Part shown: piece after piece, positions 24,587 to 35,900 of the stretch
How the letters are laid out: every line of letters starts with the position of its first letter
How positions within the stretch are numbered: the stretch's first letter is position 1
Source of the DNA: Lachnospiraceae bacterium
GTDB taxonomy: Bacteria; Bacillota; Clostridia; Lachnospirales; Lachnospiraceae
Direction: 5' to 3'
DNA length: 64,000 nucleotides
Assembly: GCA_022510615.1 (NCBI GenBank)
Contig: JAFLTC010000004.1
Span: 1-64,000, forward strand
The notes under the pieces: model-generated
The model's input: only the letters and a program-made list of their open reading frames with translations
Told to the model about the DNA's origin: nothing
Databases searched by the model: none
Made by a program: the position numbers and the translations under genes

Positions 24587-25537
24587 CTATTTAGCCACAA
24601 AGCAGCACCATTCCTTCATGTGCTCCACTCCGACAATTTCAAATCCGTTTTTGGTAAGAGCCTCTCTGACCTCCGCCTCCTTCATATCAATGATACCGGA
24701 GGTAATGTAGAGTCCGCCTTGCTTCAGATGTGGGCGGATAATCCCGGTAAGGGGAATGATAACATCCGCTAAGATATTTGCCACCACAATATCATGTCCT
24801 GTGCCGGCCCGCACCTTTAAGTACGGATTGGTAATCAGATCGCCGTCAAACAGGGTATATTGGGAAGAAGCGATTCGGTTTACCGCCATGTTTTCCCCGG
24901 CGACCTGAACGGCAACCTTATCAATGTCAATGGCGGTAGCATGTCCGGCGCCGAGCTTTAATGCGGCAATGGACAAAATACCGCTGCCACAGCCCACATC
25001 CAGAATAGAATCACCGGGCTTCACATACTTGTCCAATGCCTGAATACAGAGTTTGGTGGTTTCATGGGAACCGGTGCCAAAGGCGATGCCCGGATCGATT
25101 TCAATTAGAATATCTTCGTCTCGCTCCTTTTCATATTCCTCCCAGGTCGGCTTAATAACAATATCCTCCGCCGCCCGGAAAGGCTTAAAAAAGGTTTTCC
25201 AGTTATTGATCCAGTCCTTATCCTCTGTTTCGGAAAGAGAAACGGTTCCCTTTCCGATGTTACAAAACTCTTTTATTTCCTGAAAAATATCCTGAACCTG
25301 AAGCATTACTTTTTCCGGATTACACTGCTCCGGTTCCATGTAAAAATGAACCTTGGCACTTCCGTCATTGTCCTCCGGGTCAGGAAGAATATCCACAAAC
25401 ATTTTCTTTTTATCCTCTTCACTTAACGGTACGTGATCTTCAATTTCGATTCCCTCTACGCCGATTTCATCCAGCATATAGCTTAGCATGTCCACGGCAT
25501 CGGTATGAGTATCCAGGGTAAAACGAATCCATTTCAT
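24587..25537 (-). CDS. prmA: Ribosomal protein L11 methyltransferase
   Basis: 316 residues, the usual length. The N-terminal domain (MKWIRFTLDTHTDAVDMLSY) recognises L11. The methyltransferase domain begins near residue 150 with DPGIAFGTGSHETTKLCIQAL and the SAM-binding motif ILDVGCGSGILSIAALKLGA. The catalytic-region VVANILADVIIPL and ITSGIIDMKEAEVREAL follow. It trimethylates ribosomal protein L11 in the cytoplasm. GGAGTG precedes the ATG. No operon partner is evident in the window. Confidence 0.95.
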   Translation of the reverse strand: MKWIRFTLDTHTDAVDMLSYMLDEIGVEGIEIEDHVPLSEEDKKKMFVDILPDPEDNDGSAKVHFYMEPEQCNPEKVMLQVQDIFQEIKEFCNIGKGTVSLSETEDKDWINNWKTFFKPFRAAEDIVIKPTWEEYEKERDEDILIEIDPGIAFGTGSHETTKLCIQALDKYVKPGDSILDVGCGSGILSIAALKLGAGHATAIDIDKVAVQVAGENMAVNRIASSQYTLFDGDLITNPYLKVRAGTGHDIVVANILADVIIPLTGIIRPHLKQGGLYITSGIIDMKEAEVREALTKNGFEIVGVEHMKEWCCFVAK

Positions 25538-25699
25538 TGGGAAAACACTCCTTTATGGGCTTGATATGTCTATTGTAGCGGGAAGCGGTGAGAAAATCAA
25601 GGGCAGTGCGGATTTTCATAATGTCTTTTGGTAAGGGGTGGAAAAATCTTATGAAATCCGCTATACTAAAAGAAAATGACGGGGAAAGGAGATGCAGAT

Positions 25700-27409
25700 A
25701 TGCGGTGGATAATACGACTGTTTCGCGTGCTGTCTGAATATGTCAATGGCTGGGTGTTAGCGGTGGTGGCAGCAATTATTCTTCTGATTGCTTTCTTTGT
25801 ATGGGTCGATAAAAAAACAAAGGTACGCCGGGCAGGGGAATACCGGGTCAAAACACCGGAGGGCTCTGTCTTAATTTGTCACTGCTTTGACAGAGAGCAC
25901 TATGAGGTGGCCGGGCTGAAAAAACAGAGGCGAATCCTCACCATTCCCCGGACGGTGGACGGCGTGCATGAGATAACAAGGTTGGGACTAAACGAGTATA
26001 ATGGAGAGAAAGCCTTTAAAAAAGTAAAACATATTAAACTTCCGGTCTCCCTGGTGGATGTGAACGAAAAGGCAATGTTTGGGAATAATTATTCTTACCA
26101 CATGAATGCCTTTGGCTATTTTCCGAATCTGAAAACCATAACCGTGGAGGAGGGGAATCCGAAATTCCGGGCAGAGGGCGCTATGCTTTATAAAGGGAAG
26201 TCGAAACTGATGGCAGTGGCTCCGGGACATTTTGGTGCCGTGATGATAGGAAAAGAGATTACGAAAATTGCCGCCAGTGCGTTGTTAGATTTAAAATACG
26301 CGACGGCTTTTGAGGTGGAGGAAGGAAACCCCAAATATAAGTCCATAGAGGGAGTTATCTATTCGTTAAACGGCAAAAAGCTTCTGCGGTATCCGATTTT
26401 AAAGCTTGGTTCGAAATTTGCAGTGCCGGAGGGAGTGAAAAAAATCCAGGCAGAGGCATTTTTCAGACAACGTTATTTGCAGAGAATTGAGATGCCGGAA
26501 TCTCTCCGGGAAATCGGGTGTGCAGCCTTTTGCGAAAGTCGCCTGCTACGGCAGGTTATTTTAAATGACAAACTGCGAATCTTGGGACTGGAGGCCTTTG
26601 CACGCACGAAGGTCCGGGAACTTGTGCTGCCGGAAGGACTGCGGGAGGCTGAGATTGGCTCCATTCCGGTCAAGGAATTAGTCATTCCCGAAAAACTGGG
26701 AATGGTGACAGTATATGAAAGGGATGAGGGGGAGGGATTTTTATGGGCCGATAAATTAATCATTGAAAATCCTGCTCTGGATTTAGAGGCACTGGAAAAT
26801 GAAGAGGGAAAGGACAGTCTTTTTACCTGTAAAAAAATCTATGCCTATGAGGGTTCACTTCCATATCGGCAGATGGATAAAGTCAAGGATACCTATGTCA
26901 TTGATTTATTTGCCCTGCCGGGGAAAAAGTATGATGAGCCGCCGCAGCATATCGGTCCCACGGATACCGGGTGGTACTCGTTGGATAAGGAAGAGTTCCA
27001 CATTTCCACTCCGGCAGAGCTTGCGGGTCTGTCGAAACTGTTAGAGGAAGAGGAGTTCGAAGGGGAGACCACGATTATTTATCTGGATGCGGATTTAGAT
27101 ATGAGCCAATACCCGAATTTTAAGCCGATTCCGGAGTTTGAGGATATCTTTGACGGCGGCGGTCACACCATATCCAATCTGCATATTTACCGTCCGACAG
27201 AAAATAGGGTAGGGCTTTTTCGCTCCCTTGGCTTCTATGGAAGAGTAAAGAACCTCCATGTACAGGGTGAGGTGACCGGCGGTAACTGCACGGGGGGAAT
27301 TGTAGGCGAGCTGGGCTTTGGAACACTGGAAAATTCCAGCTTTGAAGGTAAGGTAGAGGGCTACGGCTATTTCGGGAAAAAGTATGGTCTCAAGGGCTTT
27401 CACTACTGA
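25700..27409 (+). CDS. Membrane-anchored leucine-rich-repeat (BspA-type) protein with GLUG-like C-terminus
   Basis: 569 residues from ATG 25700, behind AAAGGA; an earlier in-frame ATG at 25676 lacks a site. Residues 14-36 are a membrane span (VNGWVLAVVAAIILLIAFFV). About 90-350 are LRR_5/BspA-like repeats, quoted as FPNLKTITVEEGNPKF, IPVKELVIPEKL and FAVPEGVKKIQAEAFF. About 445-569 resemble the start of GLUG-type repeats (IFDGGGHTISNLHIYRPTEN, VGLFRSLGFYGRVKNLHVQG). The protein ends soon after that, so the GLUG region is short compared with typical arrays. Surface binding is a plausible role but unproven. Confidence 0.75.
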   Translation: MRWIIRLFRVLSEYVNGWVLAVVAAIILLIAFFVWVDKKTKVRRAGEYRVKTPEGSVLICHCFDREHYEVAGLKKQRRILTIPRTVDGVHEITRLGLNEYNGEKAFKKVKHIKLPVSLVDVNEKAMFGNNYSYHMNAFGYFPNLKTITVEEGNPKFRAEGAMLYKGKSKLMAVAPGHFGAVMIGKEITKIAASALLDLKYATAFEVEEGNPKYKSIEGVIYSLNGKKLLRYPILKLGSKFAVPEGVKKIQAEAFFRQRYLQRIEMPESLREIGCAAFCESRLLRQVILNDKLRILGLEAFARTKVRELVLPEGLREAEIGSIPVKELVIPEKLGMVTVYERDEGEGFLWADKLIIENPALDLEALENEEGKDSLFTCKKIYAYEGSLPYRQMDKVKDTYVIDLFALPGKKYDEPPQHIGPTDTGWYSLDKEEFHISTPAELAGLSKLLEEEEFEGETTIIYLDADLDMSQYPNFKPIPEFEDIFDGGGHTISNLHIYRPTENRVGLFRSLGFYGRVKNLHVQGEVTGGNCTGGIVGELGFGTLENSSFEGKVEGYGYFGKKYGLKGFHY

Positions 27410-27498
27410 TTTTATCTTTCGTACTGATATCGGGAATAACCAGAGCAGAGAAAAAAGCAGAGCCAGGAAAAGAACCAGAGAGGGGAAAGGAACCGGGA

Positions 27499-29256
27499 AT
27501 GCGGGAAAAATGGATACTGGAGACAAAAAAGGGAGATTTTGAAGGACTTGCCAAGGAGTTAGGGGTGACTCCGCTGTTGGCACGCTGCATGATAAACCGG
27601 GGGTTGTCAGAGGTCAGTGAGATGAAACAATATCTTTATGGGACACTGGAGGATTTACATAATCCACGGCTTTTGAAGGATATGGATGTGGCGGTGGAGC
27701 TCCTTCTAGAGGCGAGGGAAAAGAAAAAACACATTGCCATTGCCTCGGATTTTGACTGTGATGGAATTTTTTCCGGGTACATATTGTGGAAAGGCTTTAC
27801 CAGGCTGGGGATAGACAGCCGGATTTATACGCCGGACCGGGTGCAGGAAGGGTATGGACTGAATGAGAGAATTGTGGAGCAGGCACTGGCAGAGAACAGA
27901 ACGGTTTTAGTAACCTGTGATAACGGCATTGCGGCAAATCCCCAGATAGAGTATGCGAAGGAAAAGGGAATGACAGTAATTGTCACAGACCATCATGAAG
28001 TACAGACAGAATTGCCGGCGGCGGATGCGGTAATCGACCCGAAAAGAGAGGAGGATACCTATCCCTTTGACGGATTATGCGGTGGCGGTGTTGCCTATAA
28101 GCTGGTCTGTGCACTATATGATGCCTGCGGTATTCCGGAAGAGGAGATGAAAGAGTTTCTGGAATATGTGGCTATTGCTACGGTAGCGGATGTGATGGAG
28201 CTGCGGGAGGAAAACCGGATTCTTGTAAAATATGGACTCGCGGCGTTATCACGCACAAAAAATATAGGACTGCGGGCGTTACTGGAAGTACAGGGGCTGA
28301 CCGGTAAAAAAATCAATGCCGGGCATATCGGATTTATACTGGGCCCCTGCTTTAATGCGGCGGGACGTATCGCCACAGTGGAGGAATCCTTTTCCCTCCT
28401 AATGGAAACAGATTGGGAAAGGGCGCTGCAAAAGGCGGAGCAGTTAAAGAAAATTAATGAATCCCGAAAAGCAATGACAGAGGAGGGGGCAAAGCAGGCC
28501 CTTGCTCTGCTGGAAGCGCGAAAAGAAAAAGAAGGAAGGCTCCCATCTGTATGTATTTTACTTTTGCCGGATACCCATGAAAGTCTGGTGGGGATTATTG
28601 CCGGGCGAATAAAGGAGCGGTATGGACACCCGGTTATTGTCTTTACAAGAGCCGGAGATGGTCTGGTAAAGGGCTCCGGGCGTTCCATTGAGGCGTATCA
28701 CATGTTTGATGAGCTGATGAAGTGCAAAGATTTAATGGAGCGATTCGGGGGACATAAAATGGCGGCAGGCATGACTCTTCCGGAGGAAAAACTGGAAGAA
28801 CTGGAGCGGCGGCTGAATGAGAATGCGGTGCTGACAGAGGAGGATTTCCGTCCGGTTATCCGTATTGATGCCCCGATGCCCATCGGTTATGTCACGGAAC
28901 GGCTGATCGAGGAATTTGAAAAAATGGAACCTTTCGGGGTGGGAAATCCCAAACCGGTCTTTGCGGAGCAGCATTTTCATATTTTGCGGGGACAAAGGCT
29001 GGGAAAGGAAAAAAATGTGCTAAAGCTGCGGGTGGAAAACGAGAAGGGAAGCCAGTGTGATGCTCTGTGTTTTGGGCAGGCAGAAGAATTTGAGGAGTTT
29101 GTAAAGAAACAGTGGGGAGAGCAGGAATTAAACCGGATGTATGAGGGCAGAGAAAATAAGCTGGATGTGGCATTGACGTATTTCCCGTCCGTGAATGAAT
29201 ATCAGGGGATGCGTTCGATACAAATACAGATTACGGGCTTTTGCCGGATACAATAA
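27499..29256 (+). CDS. recJ: Single-stranded-DNA-specific exonuclease RecJ
   Basis: 585 residues with the DHH phosphoesterase signature: SDFDCDG (Asp84, 86, 88), VTCDNG, TDHHEV (Asp164, His165, His166) and IDPKREEDTYPFDGLCGGGV. The DHHA1-type motif GSGRSIEAYHMFDELMKCKD and FGGHKMAAGM and an OB-fold C-terminus follow. RecJ degrades single-stranded DNA 5' to 3' in recombination and repair. All metal ligands expected for activity are present. Nine bp separate it from the glycosyltransferase gene. Confidence 0.95.
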   Translation: MREKWILETKKGDFEGLAKELGVTPLLARCMINRGLSEVSEMKQYLYGTLEDLHNPRLLKDMDVAVELLLEAREKKKHIAIASDFDCDGIFSGYILWKGFTRLGIDSRIYTPDRVQEGYGLNERIVEQALAENRTVLVTCDNGIAANPQIEYAKEKGMTVIVTDHHEVQTELPAADAVIDPKREEDTYPFDGLCGGGVAYKLVCALYDACGIPEEEMKEFLEYVAIATVADVMELREENRILVKYGLAALSRTKNIGLRALLEVQGLTGKKINAGHIGFILGPCFNAAGRIATVEESFSLLMETDWERALQKAEQLKKINESRKAMTEEGAKQALALLEARKEKEGRLPSVCILLLPDTHESLVGIIAGRIKERYGHPVIVFTRAGDGLVKGSGRSIEAYHMFDELMKCKDLMERFGGHKMAAGMTLPEEKLEELERRLNENAVLTEEDFRPVIRIDAPMPIGYVTERLIEEFEKMEPFGVGNPKPVFAEQHFHILRGQRLGKEKNVLKLRVENEKGSQCDALCFGQAEEFEEFVKKQWGEQELNRMYEGRENKLDVALTYFPSVNEYQGMRSIQIQITGFCRIQ

Positions 29257-29265
29257 GGAGGACTT

Positions 29266-30234
29266 ATGATAGAGATTAGTTTATGCATGATTGTGAAAGA
29301 TGAGGAAAAAATATTGGCGCGGTGTCTGGACAGTGTGGCGGATTTGATGGAGGAAATCATTATTGTGGATACCGGCTCTACTGACCGCACAAAGGAAATT
29401 GCCCGGAAATATACCGACAAAATATATGATTTTGAGTGGATTGATGATTTTTCTGCGGCGAGAAATTTTGCTTTTTCCAAGGCGACAAAGGATTATATTT
29501 ATTCAGCCGATGCCGATGAGGTTTTAAATGAGGAAAATCGGAAGAAATTCCGGGAGTTGAAGGAAATTTTACTGCCTGAGATTGATATTGTACAGATGAA
29601 ATACGGAAACCAGCTCGCCCATGGGACGGCGTATAATTTTGATGAGGAGTACCGCCCGAAGTTGTTTAAGCGACTGAGGGAATTTGTCTGGATTGAGCCG
29701 GTCCACGAAACGGTGCGTTTAGAGCCGGTTGTTTACGATTCGGAAATTGTCATTGAGCACCGGCCGGAAAACAATCACTCTAAGAGAGACTTTTTTACGT
29801 TCCAAAAGCATATTAAAAAGGGACTCCGCTTGTCAAAGCGGCTGCATCACATGTATGCTATGGAGCTGTATATTTCCGGGGAGGCAGAGGATTTTTGGGA
29901 GGCGGAGGAGTTTTTTACCGCCACGGCACAGGACCCGGAGCGAAGCATGGATGAGGTAAAAGAGGCAGCCTGCGTGGTCTGCCGGGGAGCGAGACTGCGG
30001 GATGACAGCCGGACTCTTTTGAAAATGTGTCTGAAGGATTTACTCACCGAGGGCTCATCGGAAATGTGTTATGAGCTGGGAGAGTATTTCTTTTCCCATG
30101 AGGATTACGGGGAGGCGGCAATGTGGTATTATAACGCCATCCACGAAACCGAGAGCATTTTAAATATTCATACCTCCACGGACTGGGCGGAAAATCGCCT
30201 GAAGGAATGCGAACAAATTTTACAAAAAAGTTGA
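29266..30234 (+). CDS. Family 2 glycosyltransferase with TPR-like tail (SunS/WaaE type)
   Basis: 322 residues. The GT-A domain opens with ISLCMIVKDEEKILARCLDS and has VDTGSTDRTKEIA and the DxD-like YSADADEVLN (Asp residues bind the metal/nucleotide sugar). LFKRLREFVWIEPVHETV follows. The C-terminal third (about 215-322) is helical and TPR-like. Similar proteins glycosylate peptides, proteins or lipid carriers; the acceptor is not predictable. AAGGAGG precedes the ATG, 9 bp after recJ. Confidence 0.85.
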   Translation: MIEISLCMIVKDEEKILARCLDSVADLMEEIIIVDTGSTDRTKEIARKYTDKIYDFEWIDDFSAARNFAFSKATKDYIYSADADEVLNEENRKKFRELKEILLPEIDIVQMKYGNQLAHGTAYNFDEEYRPKLFKRLREFVWIEPVHETVRLEPVVYDSEIVIEHRPENNHSKRDFFTFQKHIKKGLRLSKRLHHMYAMELYISGEAEDFWEAEEFFTATAQDPERSMDEVKEAACVVCRGARLRDDSRTLLKMCLKDLLTEGSSEMCYELGEYFFSHEDYGEAAMWYYNAIHETESILNIHTSTDWAENRLKECEQILQKS

Positions 30235-30259
30235 AGAACGCTTAAGGTTCGTGTATAAT
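30231..30259 (+). promoter_or_regulatory. Promoter of purA
   Basis: TTGAAG (30231-30236) and TATAAT (30254-30259), 17 bp apart. The -35 element overlaps the stop codon of the glycosyltransferase gene. Confidence 0.6.
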
Positions 30260-30329
30260 AGTAACGCACGTGTTTTTTTGATGCAAAATAACGATGTCTC
30301 ATGGGATGAGATTGTTAGGAGGAATGGCT

Positions 30330-31604
30330 ATGGTATCAGCTGTGGTAGGAGCCAACTGGGGTGACGAAGGAAAAGGTAAAATTACCGATATGTTGGGAGA
30401 GGAGTCCGATATTATTGTACGCTTTCAGGGAGGAAGCAATGCCGGACACACAATCGTAAATGATTATGGTAAGTTTGCCCTGCATATTTTACCGTCAGGC
30501 GTGTTTTATGACCACACGACGAGTATTATCGGTAATGGAGTTGCCCTGAATATTCCGGATTTATTTGATGAAATTAAGGGAATTGTGGACAGAGGTGTCC
30601 CGATGCCAAAGATTAAAGTTTCTGACCGTGCCCAGATTGTTATGCCGTATCATATTTTATTTGACCAGTATGAGGAGGAGCGTCTGGCAGGAAAGTCCTT
30701 TGGCTCGACAAAGTCCGGCATTGCACCATTCTATTCCGATAAATATGGGAAAACCGGTATTCAGGTATCGGAGCTTTTTGACGAGGACGCCCTGAGAGAA
30801 AAGGTTCAGGGAATCTGTGAGCAGAAAAATGTGCTTTTAGAGCATCTTTATCATAAGCCGGTGCTGGATGTAGAAGAGTTAATGGCAACACTGAAAGAGT
30901 ATCGGAAAATGGTGGAGCCATATGTATGCGATGTGTCAGCTTATCTCTTTGAGGCGAGGCAGCAGGGCAAAAATATTCTGTTAGAGGGGCAGTTAGGCTC
31001 TCTGAAGGACCCGGATCACGGTATTTATCCGATGGTTACCTCATCTTCTACTCTGGCAGGCTATGGCGCAGTAGGTGCCGGTGTTCCGCCATATGAGATT
31101 AAGAGAATTGTAACGGTAGTGAAGGCTTATTCCAGTGCGGTAGGTGCCGGAGAGTTTGTCAGCGAGATTTTCGGAGAAGAGGCAGATGAGTTACGACGAC
31201 GCGGCGGAGACGGCGGTGAGTATGGTGCTACTACAGGGCGTCCACGTCGTATGGGCTGGTTTGATGCTGTGGCAAGTCGCTATGGCTGCCGTGTACAGGG
31301 AGCTACGGAAGTGGCCCTGACGGTTTTAGATGTACTGGGATATCTGGATGAGCTGCCAATCTGTGTCGGCTATGAAATTGACGGAACGATAACAAAGGAT
31401 TTCCCTACTACCAGCCAGTTAAAGAAAGCAAAACCGGTTTATGAAGTGCTTCCGGGATGGAAAACGGATATCCGTGGTATTACAGAGTATGATAAATTGC
31501 CGGAGAATTGCCGGAAATATATCGAATTTATAGAAAAAGAGCTGGGAGTTCCGGTAAAGATGATTTCCAATGGACCGGGACGTCATGAGATTATCCATAG
31601 GTAA
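30330..31604 (+). CDS. purA: Adenylosuccinate synthetase
   Basis: 424 residues from ATG 30330, chosen because TAGGAGG lies seven bases upstream and the protein then begins MVSAVVGANWGDEGKGKI as in the family. GDEGKGK and QGGSNAGHTI form the GTP/IMP site. YGATTGRPRRMGWFDAV and the FPTTSQ loop region follow. It converts IMP, aspartate and GTP to adenylosuccinate in AMP synthesis. All core motifs are intact. Confidence 0.96.
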   Translation: MVSAVVGANWGDEGKGKITDMLGEESDIIVRFQGGSNAGHTIVNDYGKFALHILPSGVFYDHTTSIIGNGVALNIPDLFDEIKGIVDRGVPMPKIKVSDRAQIVMPYHILFDQYEEERLAGKSFGSTKSGIAPFYSDKYGKTGIQVSELFDEDALREKVQGICEQKNVLLEHLYHKPVLDVEELMATLKEYRKMVEPYVCDVSAYLFEARQQGKNILLEGQLGSLKDPDHGIYPMVTSSSTLAGYGAVGAGVPPYEIKRIVTVVKAYSSAVGAGEFVSEIFGEEADELRRRGGDGGEYGATTGRPRRMGWFDAVASRYGCRVQGATEVALTVLDVLGYLDELPICVGYEIDGTITKDFPTTSQLKKAKPVYEVLPGWKTDIRGITEYDKLPENCRKYIEFIEKELGVPVKMISNGPGRHEIIHR

Positions 31605-31635
31605 GATATGTTCCTAGGCTGGAGCCATCGTGCTG

Positions 31636-31645
31636 GCATAACGGC
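31636..31645. repeat. Partial TAGCATAACGGC-family repeat
   Basis: GCATAACGGC lies in a 42-bp gap between converging purA and the aminotransferase gene. CATCGTGCT occurs on each side of it with a 21-bp period. Confidence 0.4.
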
Positions 31646-31646
31646 A

Positions 31647-32741
31647 TCATCGTGCTAATCCAAGTAACACCTTTAGTAATGCGTCATTCTGTTCCGGCAT
31701 CATAAAGCAGAGACGGATATATTTATTGTTTAAAAACGGGAAAGTCGAGCAGTCCCGTATCATCAGATTTTGGCGGATTGCGGCATCAAAAACGTCAGAA
31801 GAAGTAAAATTTTGATTTAATATTTTGACCAAAACAAAGTTGGCGTGGGCCTGGAAAGTTTTAAAGTCAGGACTGGCCTCCAGCGCCTGGCAGACCCTTG
31901 TTCGCTCGGCGGAAATCAGTTGTCTTGTTTCTTTTATATAATCTTCATCCGTGAACATAATTTCCCCTGCAATGGCGGCAAGGGAATTTATCGTCCACGG
32001 ATTTTTTCTTTGGTTAATTTCCTTTAGTAAATCGTGATTGCCACAGACGGCATAGCCAAGGCGCAGTCCCGGTGCGGCAAAAAACTTGGAGATTCCCCTA
32101 AGAATAATGATGTTGTTATAATATTCCGTCAGGGGAATAGCGGTAACCTCCTCCGGATCCTCGGTAAACTCCACATAGGTTTCATCCACAAGGACGGTAA
32201 TGGATTTTCGTTTACAGTAATCCAGAATATCCCGCATCTGTTCCCGTTTGATAACGGAGGAAGTGGGATTGTTTGGATTACACAAAATTAATAGATCCAC
32301 ATCCTGGGACAGTTCATCTGTTAAGGCGGAGGTGTCCAGCCTGAACTCACCGGCCTCTGTCAGACTAAAATAGTGGGAACGGCCGCCACCCATGGCAACC
32401 TCCCTTTCATATTCCGAATAGGTAGGCCCCACAATAAAAGCCTTTTTTGGGTGAGTAATCTGGATAAACAGGGAAATTAATTCGGTGGAACCATTTCCCA
32501 CTACAATATTGTTAATGTCAGAATGAACATACCCGGCGATACATTTTCGCAGGGAAGTATATTCCCTGTCCGGATATGTGGTGATGGCATTAATGTGTTC
32601 TGTCAGGGTTTCCCTTAACCGAAAGGATACCCCTAGAGGATTGACATTGGCGGAAAAACTGATGATGTTTTCCCTTTTTATGCCATAAATCTGTTCGATT
32701 TTTTCTAAATCACTACCGTGAAAATGTTCTTTTGGCTTCAT
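31647..32741 (-). CDS. Class I/II PLP aminotransferase (HisC/CobD-like)
   Basis: 364 residues of fold-type I PLP enzyme. The N-terminal FSANVNPLGVSFRLRETL and TYPDREYTSLRKCIAGYVHS are typical of the histidinol-phosphate aminotransferase/L-threonine-O-3-phosphate decarboxylase group. GNGSTELISL binds the cofactor phosphate, LCNPNNPTSSVI and DETYVEFTED hold the pyridine ring, and RGISKFFAAPGLRLGYAV carries the Schiff-base Lys. No cobalamin or histidine genes are adjacent, so which reaction it catalyses is open. The N-terminal wording favours CobD-like. Confidence 0.8.
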   Translation of the reverse strand: MKPKEHFHGSDLEKIEQIYGIKRENIISFSANVNPLGVSFRLRETLTEHINAITTYPDREYTSLRKCIAGYVHSDINNIVVGNGSTELISLFIQITHPKKAFIVGPTYSEYEREVAMGGGRSHYFSLTEAGEFRLDTSALTDELSQDVDLLILCNPNNPTSSVIKREQMRDILDYCKRKSITVLVDETYVEFTEDPEEVTAIPLTEYYNNIIILRGISKFFAAPGLRLGYAVCGNHDLLKEINQRKNPWTINSLAAIAGEIMFTDEDYIKETRQLISAERTRVCQALEASPDFKTFQAHANFVLVKILNQNFTSSDVFDAAIRQNLMIRDCSTFPFLNNKYIRLCFMMPEQNDALLKVLLGLAR

Positions 32742-32904
32742 GCGGGCAATTCTCCCTTCTATTTCTTTCCCCTATTATAGCTTTGCGGAGCTTTTTCGTC
32801 AAATAACTATTTCAATATGTAAGAAAAAATGGTATACTATAGAATTGGAATAGACATTAATGCGACATTAATGGTTCGGGATAAAACGTAAGGTGAGGTT
32901 GCAA

Positions 32905-35900
32905 ATGAAAGAAAAGGTCTTGTCACTGGCAAAAGGAAATTTCATATTTGAGGCACCCGGTCTTATTCTGACCCCGGAAAAGCTTGAGTTTACCGTAACA
33001 GCGGGAGAAAAAAGAACAGAAAGCTTTTTGCTTGAAAATGAGAGAGGGACAAAGATAAAAGGCTTCGGTTCTGCCTGGGAAACGGAAATGGAGTTTCTTC
33101 CTGTATTTCACAGCGAGGAAAACAAGCTGGAGGTTACCGTAAATGCGGAGGAGCTTGTGCCGGGAGAACATATCCGGGGGGAACTTGTTCTGGTAACGGA
33201 CTGCGGCGAGTGTCAGCTTCCTTATGACGTTACCGTGGTGGCACCGAAGCTTTCCGATGACAAGGGAACTGTGGACGATTATTTTATGCTGCAGGAAAGA
33301 ATTCAGGAAAATCCGGAAAACGGGGCCAGATTATTCCATGACCCGAACTTTAAAGAGATCTTTTTGTACCGCGATGAGGCGGGAAAAGTTTTATATGAGC
33401 ATCTGCAAAAGAAAAATACGAAAATCCACAGTATGGAAGAGTTTCTTGTGGCAATGGGAAAAAAGCAGGAAATTCGTTTTGAAGTATTGGATGACAAAAA
33501 AAAGCCGGTACGTGAGCTTTATTATGAGTTAAACGGAATCGATATACAGGGCAGTTTGCAAATCCGGGTAAATACATGGGGCAGCACAGGAATCCGTGTG
33601 CACGCTACCGCAGACTTTATCCAGCCGGAGATGCATATTTTGTGGACGGATGAATTTATGGACGGCGGGGATATTCTGGAATTTAGCATCCTGGCAGATA
33701 AGGTTGCCACCGGGAGGAGATATGGCAGCCTGATACTGGAAACCCCTTACCAGAAGCTGGAGATTCCGGTTTGTGCCCATAACCAGTTTGAAAAAAAGGA
33801 ACGCCGGGTGGAACGGGCGAAGAAGGCGGCCTTTCTTACCTTATACCGGACTTATCTCGCCTATGCCGAAGAACGGCTGGACAAGACTGAGTTTCAGGAT
33901 ATGCTGCGAAAAAACCAGAGTGTAATCGAGCGTATTACGCCATATCCTCTGCCGATGATGGGGTATATTCAGGTGATACTCCGGGAGGAAAAAGCGATTC
34001 TGGAATTTTACCAGCAGACGGAATCCGTAGATGCTCCTGTAGTGGGGGCAGAACTGTGGGAGATAGAAAATTATATCCTGATTGAATATATTAAATATTT
34101 ATATAGTAGGCGGGAGGAACAGCAGCTGCGGCTGTTTAGTCTGCTGGAGCAATATAGTGAAAACGGCTATAGCAGTGTGTTGTTGTTTTATCTGAAATTA
34201 ATGCTGGATGACCGGTATGAGTCCGTCCGACTGAGGGAGAAGGATATTAAAGAGCAGTTACGGGCAGGAGAAAACAGTCCTCTTTTGTATTCGGAGCTGA
34301 TGAAGATATACTGCGAGGAGCCGGCACTGATAACGGAGCTGGATGAATATACATTGGCAACAATAAACTATGGATTAAAGGCTGATTTAATAAATGAAGA
34401 ACATGCCGTAGCCATAAGCTTTCTGGCAGAACGGCTGGTTCCGCCAAGACAACTGCCGTTAGTTTTGTCCGTGTTGAAGCGGTTATATGCAAAATTTACT
34501 TTAGAAGATACACTGTGGGCTATTTGTAGTCTCCTTATCCGTAATGAAATTCGGCAGGAGAAATATTTCCCGTGGTTTGAAAAGGGAGTGGAAGAACATC
34601 TGCGTCTGACCGATCTTTATGAATACTATATGTATACGATGGACCGTGCTAACACCTTTTTGCTTCCGGATTCTGTACTGTCCTATTTCCAATATGAAAA
34701 CCATCTGAATGAAACCTGTAAAGCATTTTTATATGCTTATATTGTAAGGCGAAAAGAGGAGCAGCCGGGGGATTTCCATATGTATGGAAACCACATACGG
34801 GAATTTGCCTTAAAACAGCTGGCGGGACACCGAATTAGTGAGGATGTCGGAGTAATCTATGAGGGGCTGTTTCAGGAGGGGAATATACAGGATTTTGTGG
34901 CACAGGAATTGCCATTTGTTATGTTTACCGAGCAGCTAACCTGCCATAATGATAAAATGGAGGGCGTGCTGGTAGTGCACACGGAAACGAAAGAGGAAAC
35001 TTATTATCCATTTACGGAAGGGCAGGCAAAAATCCAGATTTATACCCCGAATTACCAACTGTATTTTGTGGACGGCGAGGGGAATTACTATACCGGAACG
35101 GTAGATTACACGCTAAAAAAGCTTCTGAATCTGGACAAGTTTTCGATATACTGTTACGAAAATGGAGCGGAGCACCCGCATCTTCTGGCCCATCTGGCAG
35201 TGGAGGCAGAGCGGGGTGCCAGATTGACAGAAAAGCAGGCATTGATTTTACAGCAGGCAGTAAAAATGGATTTATTCCGCCCTTATACCCGCGGAAAAAT
35301 GTTACTGCGGTTGTATGACTATTACAACGAAACGAAGGATACGGCTATGCTCCTCGGCGTATTGGATGCCATTTCTCCGGAAGAAATCAAGAGAGAGCGT
35401 CTGGGCGAGGTGGCGACAGACTGCATTTATCATGGGATGTATGATAAGGCGGAGAAAATGCTTTCCCGGTATGGTGTCCGTGGCTGTGGGAAAAAGGCCC
35501 TTGCCATGCTCGTGACGGAAAAAATTCAGGAAAAGAAAAATGAATTTTCCCCGATGCTTGTGAAATGGGCACTGTATTTGTACCGGGAGAACTGCTTTGA
35601 GCGGGGGCTGATGAACTATCTTCTGCAATATTACATGGGGCAGACAAAGACGTTGACTGCCATTTACAACAAATGTCTGGAAATTCCCCAGCTGGTTATC
35701 GATGACGGCTCCAAGGAGCGATTGCTGGGACAGGTGGTATTTACCGGGGAAAACCCGGAACCTTACGAAAAACTGTTTTTAGAATATTACGAAAAGGGAA
35801 ATAACCGTGTGTTGGTGAAGGCATTTTTATCTGTCTTTGCCTATGAGTTTATTGTGGGAAGGTGTACACTTTCTGAGGAAGTATTCCAAAAAATTGAGAA